64,000 nucleotides of DNA from Branchiostoma floridae (taxonomy: Eukaryota; Chordata; Leptocardii; Amphioxiformes; Branchiostomatidae). Below are positions 1 to 9,847 of the stretch, piece after piece. The stretch covers positions 9,794,337 to 9,858,336 of the forward strand of contig NC_049992.1 in NCBI RefSeq assembly GCF_000003815.2. Direction: 5' to 3'. A program made the position numbers and the translations under genes. The notes below the pieces were generated by a model that saw only the letters and a list, made by a program, of their open reading frames with translations, searched no databases and was not told the DNA's origin. How positions within the stretch are numbered: the stretch's first letter is position 1; each line of letters starts with the position of its first letter.

Positions 1-417
1 GGTGGCGCAGTTGGCTACCCTACGGCAGCTTACACATCAACCAATCAATGTGCATTGGCACACTGTCACATATGTCCAGCATCTATCAAACCTTTGCAAG
101 GGAAATGATATCGAGCTCATAGTTCCTAACCCTTCCGTGTTGTACTTGTACTAACGTCATTTAACGGTTTGAAAATGCTATTTTCTGAATTTCTGCTTTC
201 GAGGTCTCATATGTCGACAAGTCGTATGTCATTTCTAATAAAAGATTGCGCACGTCTGATTTCATTTCAGTGTCTCAAACCACAAAAATCTATGTTTTAA
301 AGTAATTGCTGGTTGTTTTGCATACACTGGTAGTTCGTATTGCATGTGATTGGGTTACAAAGGATACACAACAAGTGCCTGTATGTCCTCTAATGTATAT
401 AATGATTGGTTACCAAG

Positions 418-846
418 NNNNNNNNNNNNNNNNNNNNNNNNNNNNNNNNNNNNNNNNNNNNNNNNNNNNNNNNNNNNNNNNNNNNNNNNNNNNNNNNNNN
501 NNNNNNNNNNNNNNNNNNNNNNNNNNNNNNNNNNNNNNNNNNNNNNNNNNNNNNNNNNNNNNNNNNNNNNNNNNNNNNNNNNNNNNNNNNNNNNNNNNNN
601 NNNNNNNNNNNNNNNNNNNNNNNNNNNNNNNNNNNNNNNNNNNNNNNNNNNNNNNNNNNNNNNNNNNNNNNNNNNNNNNNNNNNNNNNNNNNNNNNNNNN
701 NNNNNNNNNNNNNNNNNNNNNNNNNNNNNNNNNNNNNNNNNNNNNNNNNNNNNNNNNNNNNNNNNNNNNNNNNNNNNNNNNNNNNNNNNNNNNNNNNNNN
801 NNNNNNNNNNNNNNNNNNNNNNNNNNNNNNNNNNNNNNNNNNNNNN
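418..846. other. assembly gap (Ns)
   Basis: A run of 429 undetermined bases. Reading frames that cross it are artefacts. The flanks (1-417 and 847-1093) show no gene that I can support. The gap lies downstream of the minus-strand peptide gene and may hide its poly(A) site. Confidence 0.99.
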
Positions 847-1093
847 CAAGTTCATAGAAAACTCTGACAATTACGTATGGGGTAAAATTTATCTTTCTTA
901 CAACTGCCCCATACGATTCGCTTTCATGAGCGGTTTTCAAAGTTGTGGTTTTGGGTCAGACCAATTTCTGAAAACTACGATGGCACATAAACGCAATCCT
1001 GATTAAACCATTCTCGAATTTTGTTCCAACCTTACATGACCAGATCATATAGTGACTACGTTACAGCACCTGGCAATAATGCCTCGTTGACAG

Positions 1094-1263
1094 CTAATCT
1101 CCAAGCAGATCCTATGGTATGAAAAGCTGGCAGAGGAGTGAAGCCGGCTTAGAAGTGTGTTTAATTTCGCTACCGGGCGAAACGTGTTGTTTCAATGCAC
1201 TCCAAGACCGGCTTCACTCCTCTGACAGCTTTTATGCTACCGTAGGATCTGCTTGGAGACTAG
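1094..1263. mobile_element. MITE-like foldback, CTCCAAGCAGA family, copy 1
   Basis: The left end reads CTAATCTCCAAGCAGATCCT and the right end is its near-perfect reverse complement (AGGATCTGCTTGGAGACTAG). Inner arms also pair (gaggagtgaagccgg against ccggcttcactcctc). No coding capacity is seen. It begins 18 bp past the stop codon of the minus-strand peptide gene, so it probably lies in that gene's 3' UTR. Related copies are at 50982-51100 and 59535-59661. Confidence 0.85.
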
Positions 1264-1280
1264 TTGACCGCCGACAAATC

Positions 1281-2383
1281 CTAGTTGTCGGGCTCGTAGT
1301 ACATCGAGTCCAGCGGCATGGCCCGCTCCACGGGGTAGTTGAACAACGGGAGTAGCTTTCGCAGGAACTCACTCAGTCGGGAATCTTCGGCGATGTCGGT
1401 CGCATTCGGCTTCCCTTCGTAGGTTCCGGAAGGTCTGACCACATTCGGGACGACTTCGGCTTTCTCCGGCATTCTTTTGCCAATCTTACGGTTGCCTTTC
1501 ATCCTGTTCAAAAATGTTCAATGACTATTTCAATATCCTATAAACATTTTAGGCTCCGACATGTTTTAGGCGTCTTTGACTTTGTCAGTTTTTTTTTCTG
1601 TGCGTCATCTATATGACAAAAAGGAAATCTGACAAAGTGAAAAGTACACAAAAGACGTCAATGCGAGCCGAACCCTTACCCTTATATAAACCGACTAAAC
1701 TGTGTATTGATTGACGTTATCTAATGAAAGATATTGTAGTTTCCAATGAAAGGATTATTTGCTGAGAGGATAGCCTTGGAGACTTCCGCCTGCTTCTTAA
1801 TTCGTCAGATCAGAAACGCATTTTATAACTCATAGTCATTCGAAAATATAGTTAGACTTATGCCAAAAAGCAGTTACGTACGAATATATATGATGATTTT
1901 GGAAACGCGGTCCATTTACTATCTTCCGTCAGTGACACTGTTCAAAGTGATATGTGAGAAACTTTTATACCTATCTAAGATAGTGGATGCTATCTGAAAC
2001 GTCTGACCGTTTCCAAAATCATACCCAGTTGCTTGAGTAACTGCTTTCTGGCATACATTATTACCAAGATGAATTCTTTTCATCGAAGTATAGTTATGTT
2101 GGAAGGAGGACCAAAGACAGAGACACAAGACAAACGTCACACTTGTAGGACGATCACCCGCTCGAAGAAGGGTCGCCAGAACGCGACAGTTACAATAAAC
2201 AAATACAATACATTACAGTTAGACTTACTTTTGCTGTAGAATGTATCGAATCCACGGGCTCTGTCGGCCGCGCACCCGCCAGTGTCCCACGCGGAGGCCC
2301 CTCTTCTCTACCTGCGGGGCGCTCATCACCGTCGCCACGACTGCAGCCGCCACAAGGAGGGCCGCGACAAAAACACGCACCAT
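1281..2383 (-). CDS. two-exon secreted peptide (neuropeptide-like) precursor, 125 aa
   Basis: Coding exons, minus strand: 2383-2229 and 1503-1281. The donor is a consensus GTAAGT (2228-2223) and the acceptor is TGAACAG (ends 1504); the split codon is AA|G. Residues 1-22 form a signal peptide (MVRVFVAALL followed by an Ala/Val run). Lys27-Arg28 (PQVEKR) is a dibasic site. Gly60-Lys61-Arg62 is a classic amidation plus cleavage signal. The predicted mature peptide is residues 29-59: basic, Trp-containing, with the core SPWIRYILQQKMKGNRKI and presumably a C-terminal amide. Residues 63-125 form an acidic C-terminal flanking peptide with a hydrophobic helix (RLSEFLRKLLPLF) and the end MYYEPDN. There is no cysteine. 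The layout (signal, KR, about 30 residues, GKR, long C-terminal peptide) parallels galanin-type precursors, but I cannot assign a family. A CRE-like TGACGTTA lies upstream (2445-2452). Secretion and processing are inferred. Confidence 0.72.
1976..2066 (+). repeat. interspersed repeat, 'GCTTGAGTAACT' family
   Basis: The stretch reading ctatctgaaacgtctgacc and then cagttgcttgagtaactg recurs as both arms of a foldback at 58519-59009, and in part at 25614-25665. This copy lies in the intron of the minus-strand peptide gene. Confidence 0.7.
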
Positions 2384-2993
2384 CTTCCGCTCTATATGGA
2401 TACACCAGAATCACCGATTATGCTAGCTTTCACAGGAGTTTACAGTGACGTTAGTTAGCCCTTTTTTAAAAATACTTTCGGCCAAAGAAATAAATGATAC
2501 AGTTATTTACGATAAGTAGCATGGAGTCCAGCCTTGATCCTTCGGGAAACGACTAAAAGCACAACAAGGCTGGTCTCCAGGCTGATATCAGTTTTCTTCT
2601 GTATACGTCAACCTTATCGTATGCACATTGTTTAATCTAGTTAGTGCTTCATGTACATACGATGGACAAATGTAGAATATATGAAATCATGACTTAGATT
2701 CCGAAGTAGCCTTTGTGTTTTATCCTGTGCTGAACAAAGTTATATGTAACACGTCCGAACAACTTGTACCTAGCTATTCTTGAACCTCTGAAGAATTTCA
2801 TGTCACTTACCCTAACGAACGTTTGTTCTAGCTAGTGTGTACTAAATCGGCATAGATTACTCAGAAAAGAAAATATTACTCAGAAAAGAAAACATTGTGC
2901 TCGTTTTCATCCGATATAAAGCAAGTCAAAAACGGCAGTTCTCTTGTATCTGTGATTTTTGTTCTGTAACCTTATTGCAGTATCGATGACCGC

Positions 2994-3317
2994 AAGCTTT
3001 CCGCCTATAGCCTCCTTCACCGGCCTCTCTGGGGGCATTGGCGTAACTTGTTGATTCATGATTTTTAACTGGGAATTCCCCGGGAAAGGAAATTATGTCA
3101 GGAAAGGAAAAATGCCGGGAAAGGAATGCATACCGGGAAACTTAAAGAGTACAATCTTTCCGGCATATATTCCTTTCCCGCCTTTTGTCCTTTCTCGACA
3201 TGTTTTCCTTTCCCGGCGTGTTCTCAGTTAAAAATCACGAATCCCCCTCCCCCTCCCCCCTGCAACTTACGCCAATGCACCCAGAGAGGCCGGTGAAGGA
3301 GGCTTTCCGCCCACAAG
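2994..3317. mobile_element. foldback element with GGGAAAGGAA core
   Basis: The arms (about 2994-3090 and 3221-3317) are inverted copies. Both contain cctccttcaccggcctctct, then a ggcgtaa block, then a gatttttaactg block. The centre holds degenerate repeats of ccgggaaaggaa on the left and their reverse complement on the right, so the whole segment can fold into one hairpin. No ORF is seen. Confidence 0.8.
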
Positions 3318-4614
3318 TAAACCATATTTACTATTTTTGTCAATTCAGTTGTACTTTCGAACTTACTTTAACCCCAGTATAAAATAATGTACATTTTATA
3401 CCTGATATCAATATAGGTTTAAACTATAGAAAATTCTTCTTTGTGTGTTACATTTGCTCTGCATTTTGCTCTTTATCCTCTGGCCTCCGTTGCTCAGCAC
3501 GTTATCTATCATCCTTTTTCCGTAAATAGTTTCATCAGGTTGGTAGATCAATCGAACAAAGTCTTCTTCGTTTCACAACCTTCTTTTTATTCTTCCGTAG
3601 ACGTTTTGGTGACTATATCTGTCACCTTCAGTAGTACAAAATAAAGCATACTAACGTTATCGTTATCTGTTATATGCAAAAGAGACAAACAAATAAATCA
3701 CAGATTGACCATCAATCGGACAAACTTACCTTTATGTATTACTAGTGCTCTCTTGATCTGTTTTCTCTCGCTTTGAGGTCGCCGTGGAGCTTTCAGGTCG
3801 TCTTGGTAGTAGCTATAGCCCACAGGGTGCAGCTGTACAGGGGAACCCTTTATATGAAACTCCGTAATTACTATGGGTACCCAATCATGTTCATGAGCCA
3901 ACCAATCGTAATGAAAGGAAATGAGAAAAAAAATCATGTAGGTGGAGAAAATACGTAGGCGGTACTACGCAGGTCACATGTACAGCGCCCGACAGTCACA
4001 AGAGTGCAGCAAAACTTTATAATAAGGCCGCAGCAAGTGAATGTTATGAAGGACGTTCTCTGCAGACGTCACATCTAACGCGAGGGGGCGAATAAAAACA
4101 GTATATTGGTTAACAGAAATCGAGATTTCTAACTTTTCTTTTTAAAAAAAGAGACCATAAACGCTGCAACAAGAATTAAAGCGATAAAACATTAGCCTGG
4201 TATCCAGTCGTACTGTAGCTCCCGAGTCTATTCTGTCCTCTCCGTATCGGGAAGGTCACTATATAACCTCATTCAAGGCTCCCGCACTAGTGACACTTCT
4301 ACAGCTACACTCAAGGCTACCACGCTACTTTCACTTACAATTACATCAACAGTTTCACTTCTACAACATTTTTGGCTACCACACTAGTACGTGTCACTTT
4401 TCAATCATACCATATCATGTCTTCCCATTTTCGGTATTGTCTTGTCTTATGATTTCTCTTATGGACCGGCATTTCCTTGTCGTATGGATCATTTCTGTAA
4501 GTTGTTACGGTTAGAAATCAGGCGAAAATCAATGCGAGCGTGGGTGTCATGCATGCAATTTTCTTGCCGTGGCCTAGCACGTACATGTAGTTCTGTATGC
4601 TCATGATATTGACG

Positions 4615-7421
4615 TTATAGTAGGGGGGGACATTAGTACAAACTTTTTGAAATACGCATCCTAAAATATGGAGATGATCTATATAAACACAGAAATCACA
4701 AAAATTAGGCAATTGTAAAACTCTAACCCCCCTGTACATACCCCCTGAAGTTTGGATACCCCCCTCGCCATGTACTTGTGTGACGTTGCTAAGGTCTGCA
4801 AGTACTGACTGCATTACTTCAGTTCTTTTTGCACATTTTGTGTAATTAAATGATACATTACACTCCAAGATACCTTTCTATCAGGTTTTGGCTTAATATT
4901 CTTGGTTGCCATGGCAACAAGGCAGCAAGTATTGGGGCGAATTTCCATTATTTGGCCTTAAACAGGGAAATCAAGGTAGGGCAGTAATTCAACAAGTGCT
5001 GAGAATAACAAAGAGTACCCAAATCAACTACAGAGTGCCTTTAGCTTCAGTACAAGAATAGTGGTAAAATTTTCAGAAACTCGATGCCAAGGAATTGGGC
5101 AACTTCAAAAAGAAACATTGTTTCAAGGTTACAAAAACACAGTTTTTTTACCAAGCTTAAAACCAGTGTTTTTGTATATGTGTCGAGAAGTATGGACAGA
5201 AAAGCAACAGTTGACTGTTCTCTCTACTACGTACTAAGCTCTCTTGTACATGTACATACAGGTACTATACCCAAGGCTCGAAATACTTTTTCTGCATACC
5301 TGCACTGTTGCAGGTAACATTGAAAATAGCCTGCACCAGACAAATTTTACCTGTACCACTCTGAATTTTGGAAGTATAGTTCATACTAAAATTGTTCAGG
5401 AACCATTGCTATTTTTTCGTTTCTACAGAATATTACTTAATATAGGTGGTAGTGGTAACATTCAATGCAGCTAATAACAATCCACGTACACCTACATCAT
5501 ATAACGTTTATGTATAAAAACCTAGTATTTGGGACCAGTGCATGTTAGGTGCAGGTAGACATAAAAAATACCTGCACAGCTCCAATTTTACCTGCACTAA
5601 CCTGCACAGCTCCAATTTTACCTGCACTAACCTGTATATACCCATTACATGGACCAGTGCAGGTTAGGTGCAGATAGACACCAGAAATACCTGCACAGCT
5701 CCAATTTTACCTGCACTAACCTGTATATACCCAGCATTACATGGACCAGTGCAGGTTAGGTGCAGGTAGACACCAGAAATACCTACACAGCTCCAATTTT
5801 ACCTGCACTAACCTCTACCCAGTACATGGACCAGTGCAGGTTAGGTGCAGGTAGACACCAGAAATACCTGCACAGCCCCAATTGCACTAACCTGTATATA
5901 CTCAGTACATGGACCAGTGCAGGTTAGGTGCAGGTAGACACCAGAAATACCTACACAGCTCCAATTTTACCTGCACTACCCTGCATAAGCAGGTAGTATT
6001 TCGAGCCCTGTCATTGTAAGCAAGATGCCTGCGATACTGAATTTCAACAATGTTTTATTGGTACATCTATTTACAACAGAATCAAAAGAACCACAGTCAA
6101 ATTTGTACTCATTGATGGTGTCAATGGCGTGTAACATTGTTCAAGTACAATTTTAGGTTGACCGCAGATGGAGTTTTCGTGGTTATTGGTAGTGACAGGG
6201 CTGTGTTCTTGAGTTGGGCCAGCTTTACACTTACAATATATCAACTTCTGCTGTTGATGTGAAAGATCCATGTTGGGTTTTAAGGGTTTGTAGTAGGTAT
6301 TTGTCTCTCTTCCAATCAACAGCAATGTTTGCAATCTCTTTCCCATTGAGTCCTTGCTTCTTAAGCTCCTCTTCATTTCTCTTCCAAGCTATCAGAATCT
6401 CTGGTATCCTGCATCTTTTCCTGACTTCTCTACTGTACTGTCTAAACGATCCAGGTTCTCTTCTCTTTTTCCGTACCACTTCAGATTGGTAATTGTGGTT
6501 ACCACTTGGACAATGGCACTACAGACTTCTTATTTCCTTGTCTGTTGGAACATCTCCTTAGAGATAAACCCAAAGGCTGCATCCTTTACCTCCAGCAACA
6601 GTGCTCGAAATACCCACTTGGCTTGCACACTTGAAAATGCATTTTGGTTGGCGCAAAGTAAGTCGTAATTTTAAATCCAGGTAGCGCAGTGGGCAACCTG
6701 AATTTTTTCAGTTGGAACACAACTTTCCCCCACCTACATGCATATGTATTTATTTCTTGATAGGATAAAACGTAACTACAGGGGTGCCTAATATGGGTGA
6801 GTAAACGGTACAGAAAATTCAGGTTCATGCAGGTGTGGTTCAGGTCCAGAGGTTCGGACCTGAACCTGGACCTGATTCAGTATGTGAAAACTTGTGATAC
6901 TCCATTTCGCTACAAAGAAATCTGTTTCGCAGAGTATTTGAGTACCACTGGCGTTTTAAAATCCTACAAGGCTAACTGCCTCTGTGCGATTGAGTGTAAA
7001 AATTTGTCGAAATGAATACAGACTATACTATAATATACCAGGTCCTGTAGCCCGTTTTGTCCAATTTTGAGTTTGGATCAGTCCATTTTTGCCATGGGGG
7101 TGATTTGGAATAGTCCATATTTGCATGGGAAATACATTGGAGGTTCAGATATCCACAATGATCTCTCCTGAAGTCAAATATTCTGCCAAGGATGCCAAAG
7201 TACAATTTCTAAGGCATTAGGCATGTTTGGTAGTATAGCATTATACTAGTTTAGTACGTTGTCAACTTAAAAACTTCAGGGGGCATGTACAGGGGGGTTA
7301 GCAATCAAATATTTTCAAAATTTTTACATTTTCATATTCAGATGGACCGTCTCCATATTTCTAGGGGCGTATTTCATCAAAAACTGCATTTTTGCAAAAT
7401 AGTGTCCCCCCCTAGTTATAG
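4615..7421. mobile_element. candidate 2.8-kb DNA element with ~140-bp inverted ends
   Basis: The sequence at 4615-4755 (TATAGTAGGGGGGGACA... to cccctgaagttt) recurs inverted at 7272-7421 (aaacttcagggggc... to gtccccccctagttatag). The copies share a motif block (aaatacgc, aatatggaga, aacccccctgtacat) at matching spacing. Inside lies a CAGGG-type element with tandem repeats (5274-6010). A Lys/Arg-rich minus-strand frame (6231-6479, containing RKKRREPGSFRQYSREVRKR) may be a decayed coding remnant, but I cannot place it in a transposase family. The two arms could also be independent insertions of one shorter repeat. Confidence 0.5.
5274..6010 (-). mobile_element. CAGGG-ended element with internally expanded tandem repeat
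   Basis: The left end (ggctcgaaatac) and right end (gtatttcgagccctg) match, inverted, the CAGGGCTCGAAATAC ends of the copies at 20523 and 24406. The first two bases of the left end seem lost. Inside, a unit of about 80-95 bp (cctgcacagctccaatttta, then ctgcactaacctgtatatac, then ggaccagtgcaggttaggtg) is repeated about five times between 5555 and 5990. The other copies hold only one unit. Confidence 0.75.
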
Positions 7422-7969
7422 TCGCCTGATAATTTAATTACCGACGACATTACACATTCTTGCAAGAGTGATACGCAGCGCAGGTAAAATTAGATCCGGC
7501 ATTTGTCTGACTTTATTATCTTCAATTATCTTTGTTGGTATGAAAAATATCTGAGTTAAACGGATGTCTTGTCTATCATTACATCAATTTTGGAAATAGG
7601 AAGTGTTGATCTGATAAAGAAAATGTGTATTCAACGACAATTTAATGGAAGCCTTTGTCTATCATTGGATTAATTGGGACAATCGGAAGCATCGCTATGA
7701 GCTAAGAATGGTGTACCAAAAATGCAGAAGCAATCTAAGTACATGTTGTTATGTGCCGTTGTCTGTGTTACTCAGCGTGCGTTCATGGCACGTTAATAAC
7801 ATGTAATTACCTTCGCCAAGAAGTTTAATATGATACGTTTTCAGTCGCGCTATGGTGTTGCGCGACTGTATGTAGGTCAACAGCATATAACTCGAGAAGT
7901 TGTAAATGGATCTTCATGATATTTGGTAGTGTGTAGCGTTTGTGGAGTTTCGAAAGGAAGGTCAAGTTC

Positions 7970-8343
7970 AGGCTCTGGAACAACCTTCAAAAACATGTCA
8001 CCGACTCTACCACTCTCCCACAGTTCAAAGCCCGTTGCAGAACACACCTCTTGTCATGATTTTAATATCAAACTCATAGTATGACAGTACACTGGCCTTC
8101 CACCTACTTCAATCTTTTAAGTATCCTATTGTTATATGGTATAGATCAATTTCTTCCATAACTGCAGTCGCATGGCATTTTATAGTTATTGATTATTTTA
8201 TTGCATTATATTGTATTGTTTCTTGTTATGAATTCTTTGTATGTCCGTCCGAAGTTTTGTAGGTTCTGGCGCAACCAGCCCAAAGCTGCCTAGGCAAACC
8301 CTTGTAATGACTTGTCTCATTGTCAATAAAGTCAAAGTCAAGT
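7970..8343 (+). mobile_element. LINE 3' end: last ~29 codons of reverse transcriptase ORF plus 3' UTR
   Basis: 7970-8059 translates as RLWNNLQKHVTDSTTLPQFK and then ARCRTHLLS-stop. This is the typical C-terminal end of CR1/Jockey-like ORF2 (LWN.LP.., ..FK.R..THL). An A/T-rich 3' UTR follows and ends in aataaagtcaaagtcaa, a short-repeat tail as in many LINEs. It is 5'-truncated and dead. The family call comes from motif memory, not a search. Confidence 0.65.
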
Positions 8344-8706
8344 TCGAAAATGGTACACCTGGCATTTTGCGTCGGTACTGCAGCATGCTGCGTCTGTATG
8401 TACGTTTGTCTGTGGTCAACATAACTCGAGAAGCTGTGAATGGTTTTCCATAATATTTCGCGGACGGTTGGGTAAGGGTAACCAAAACGATGGTCATGTT
8501 CGATAATGGGTAACTACGGCACCGCAGCAGAGCTTTTAAAGCAAATTCTCTGCAAGTGTTATGGTCTACTATTTGAGTGGTACATGTACATACCTCTTGG
8601 CGCCTTCACGTCTACAAGCGGGTGAAAGTGTGCTTAATTTTTTTTTTTTGACGCGCTGAGGTCTGACGCGCCGTAGGCTGCCAGAAGATATACTAAAATT
8701 CCCCGT

Positions 8707-8974
8707 GATCAGAGGTTTTGTCCATTCTGCCCAAATGAGATCGAAGACGAACGTCACTTTGTTATGGATTGTTCTCGATATAATGATAAACGCACAGAGC
8801 TGTTCACATAAATTTAATACTTTCAGCTTGCTCTAAAGACTTTGCTACTCTCTGTTCGATAGATAAACTCAACTTCATTCTGGGAGGCGATAATCCTCAC
8901 TGTGTAGAAGTAGGCAAATATATCCACGAATGTTTATACCGTAGAACCAGCCTTTTCCCGAGCAAATTCTCATG
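8707..8974 (+). mobile_element. LINE reverse-transcriptase C-terminal fragment, frameshifted
   Basis: 8707-8805 reads DQRFCPFCPNEIEDERHFVM and then DCSRYNDKRTELF. This is the Cys-X2-Cys...His...Cys pattern near the end of many LINE ORF2 proteins. After a stop and frameshift, another frame continues (ILSACSKDFATLCSIDKLNF and on to FPSKFS-stop). It is a decayed fragment without the polymerase core. Confidence 0.6.
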
Positions 8975-9847
8975 AACACCGGTACCGCAATTTCAGCATC
9001 CATAATAGTTCACCGAAAGCTATCGTATGCAGCAGACTATTTCACTTTTTTTAATTACTTCAATACTTCATAAAATGTCAATTTTTTGTGTCATGGCCAA
9101 TAATGGTTACCCACTGACTGAGTTTATGATAATAATGATAACGTTAACAGTCATGATAATAATAGTAATTTTTTTATAATGGAGGTGTTTTCACAGTCTC
9201 TCGCTGACTGGGTCTTAAACGGTTTAAATGACTGTATGCCCGGTGGCTATGAGCGCGATATTAGCCAGTCTGTCATAATGATAGGTATGGTGTAGGTTTT
9301 GCGCAGCAGAATGAGCAATTCGTACCTTTTGAAATTGTGCAAGATCACCCACCTGCAAAATTAGCATGAGGGTCTAGTGCGCCTGTGCAGATCAATCAAG
9401 CGCATCGGGTGTGGGAAGACCTGTTTTTACGCGTATCTCTAGGATTAGAATTAGCCGAGATAAAACTCTATGTGTACCGTTAATCTCCGTTTTAGATCGT
9501 AATCTGTTCTGTTATTATTCTGATCTAGGTTGTGTGTGGAAACCACGCTCCTGTGCCGAGCTAGAGCTTTTAAACGGACCCATATATCGTGACGTTTGCG
9601 GCGCTCGAGCTGCGCTGCCATGTCCAACATGGCCGCCTTCCAGTCAGACTCAGCGCCATTGTCGTCTGAACCACCGCTCTAAAGACTTTCGTTCCTTCAG
9701 AAAATCTTCTCTGACATTTCCGAACTCTGTCAGAATATGTTCGGGGGATCGTGATACCTCAAGTGTGGACCTTGGTTTGGATTTCTTGAAGATTTCTTCG
9801 GGGGGAACTTGAAGATTTCGGTTGGACGATATTATTTGTAAGACGAC

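Larger units (their letters stand above)
2384..9838. other. intergenic, repeat-rich, no gene seen
   Basis: Between the peptide gene and the anoctamin gene I find no exon chain with splice sites and conserved protein. The open frames here are short and unrecognisable. What is present is repetitive: short tandem copies (ctcagaaaagaaaa at 2861-2892), the foldback at 2994-3317, the long-inverted-end element at 4615-7421, and LINE tails at 7970-8343 and 8707-8974. The stretch from about 9560 to 9840 is richer in CG dinucleotides and probably holds the anoctamin promoter and 5' UTR. Confidence 0.6.

Noticed and set aside
306-1006. Open frames spanning the first gap
   Set aside because: They consist almost entirely of Ns; there is no real coding evidence.
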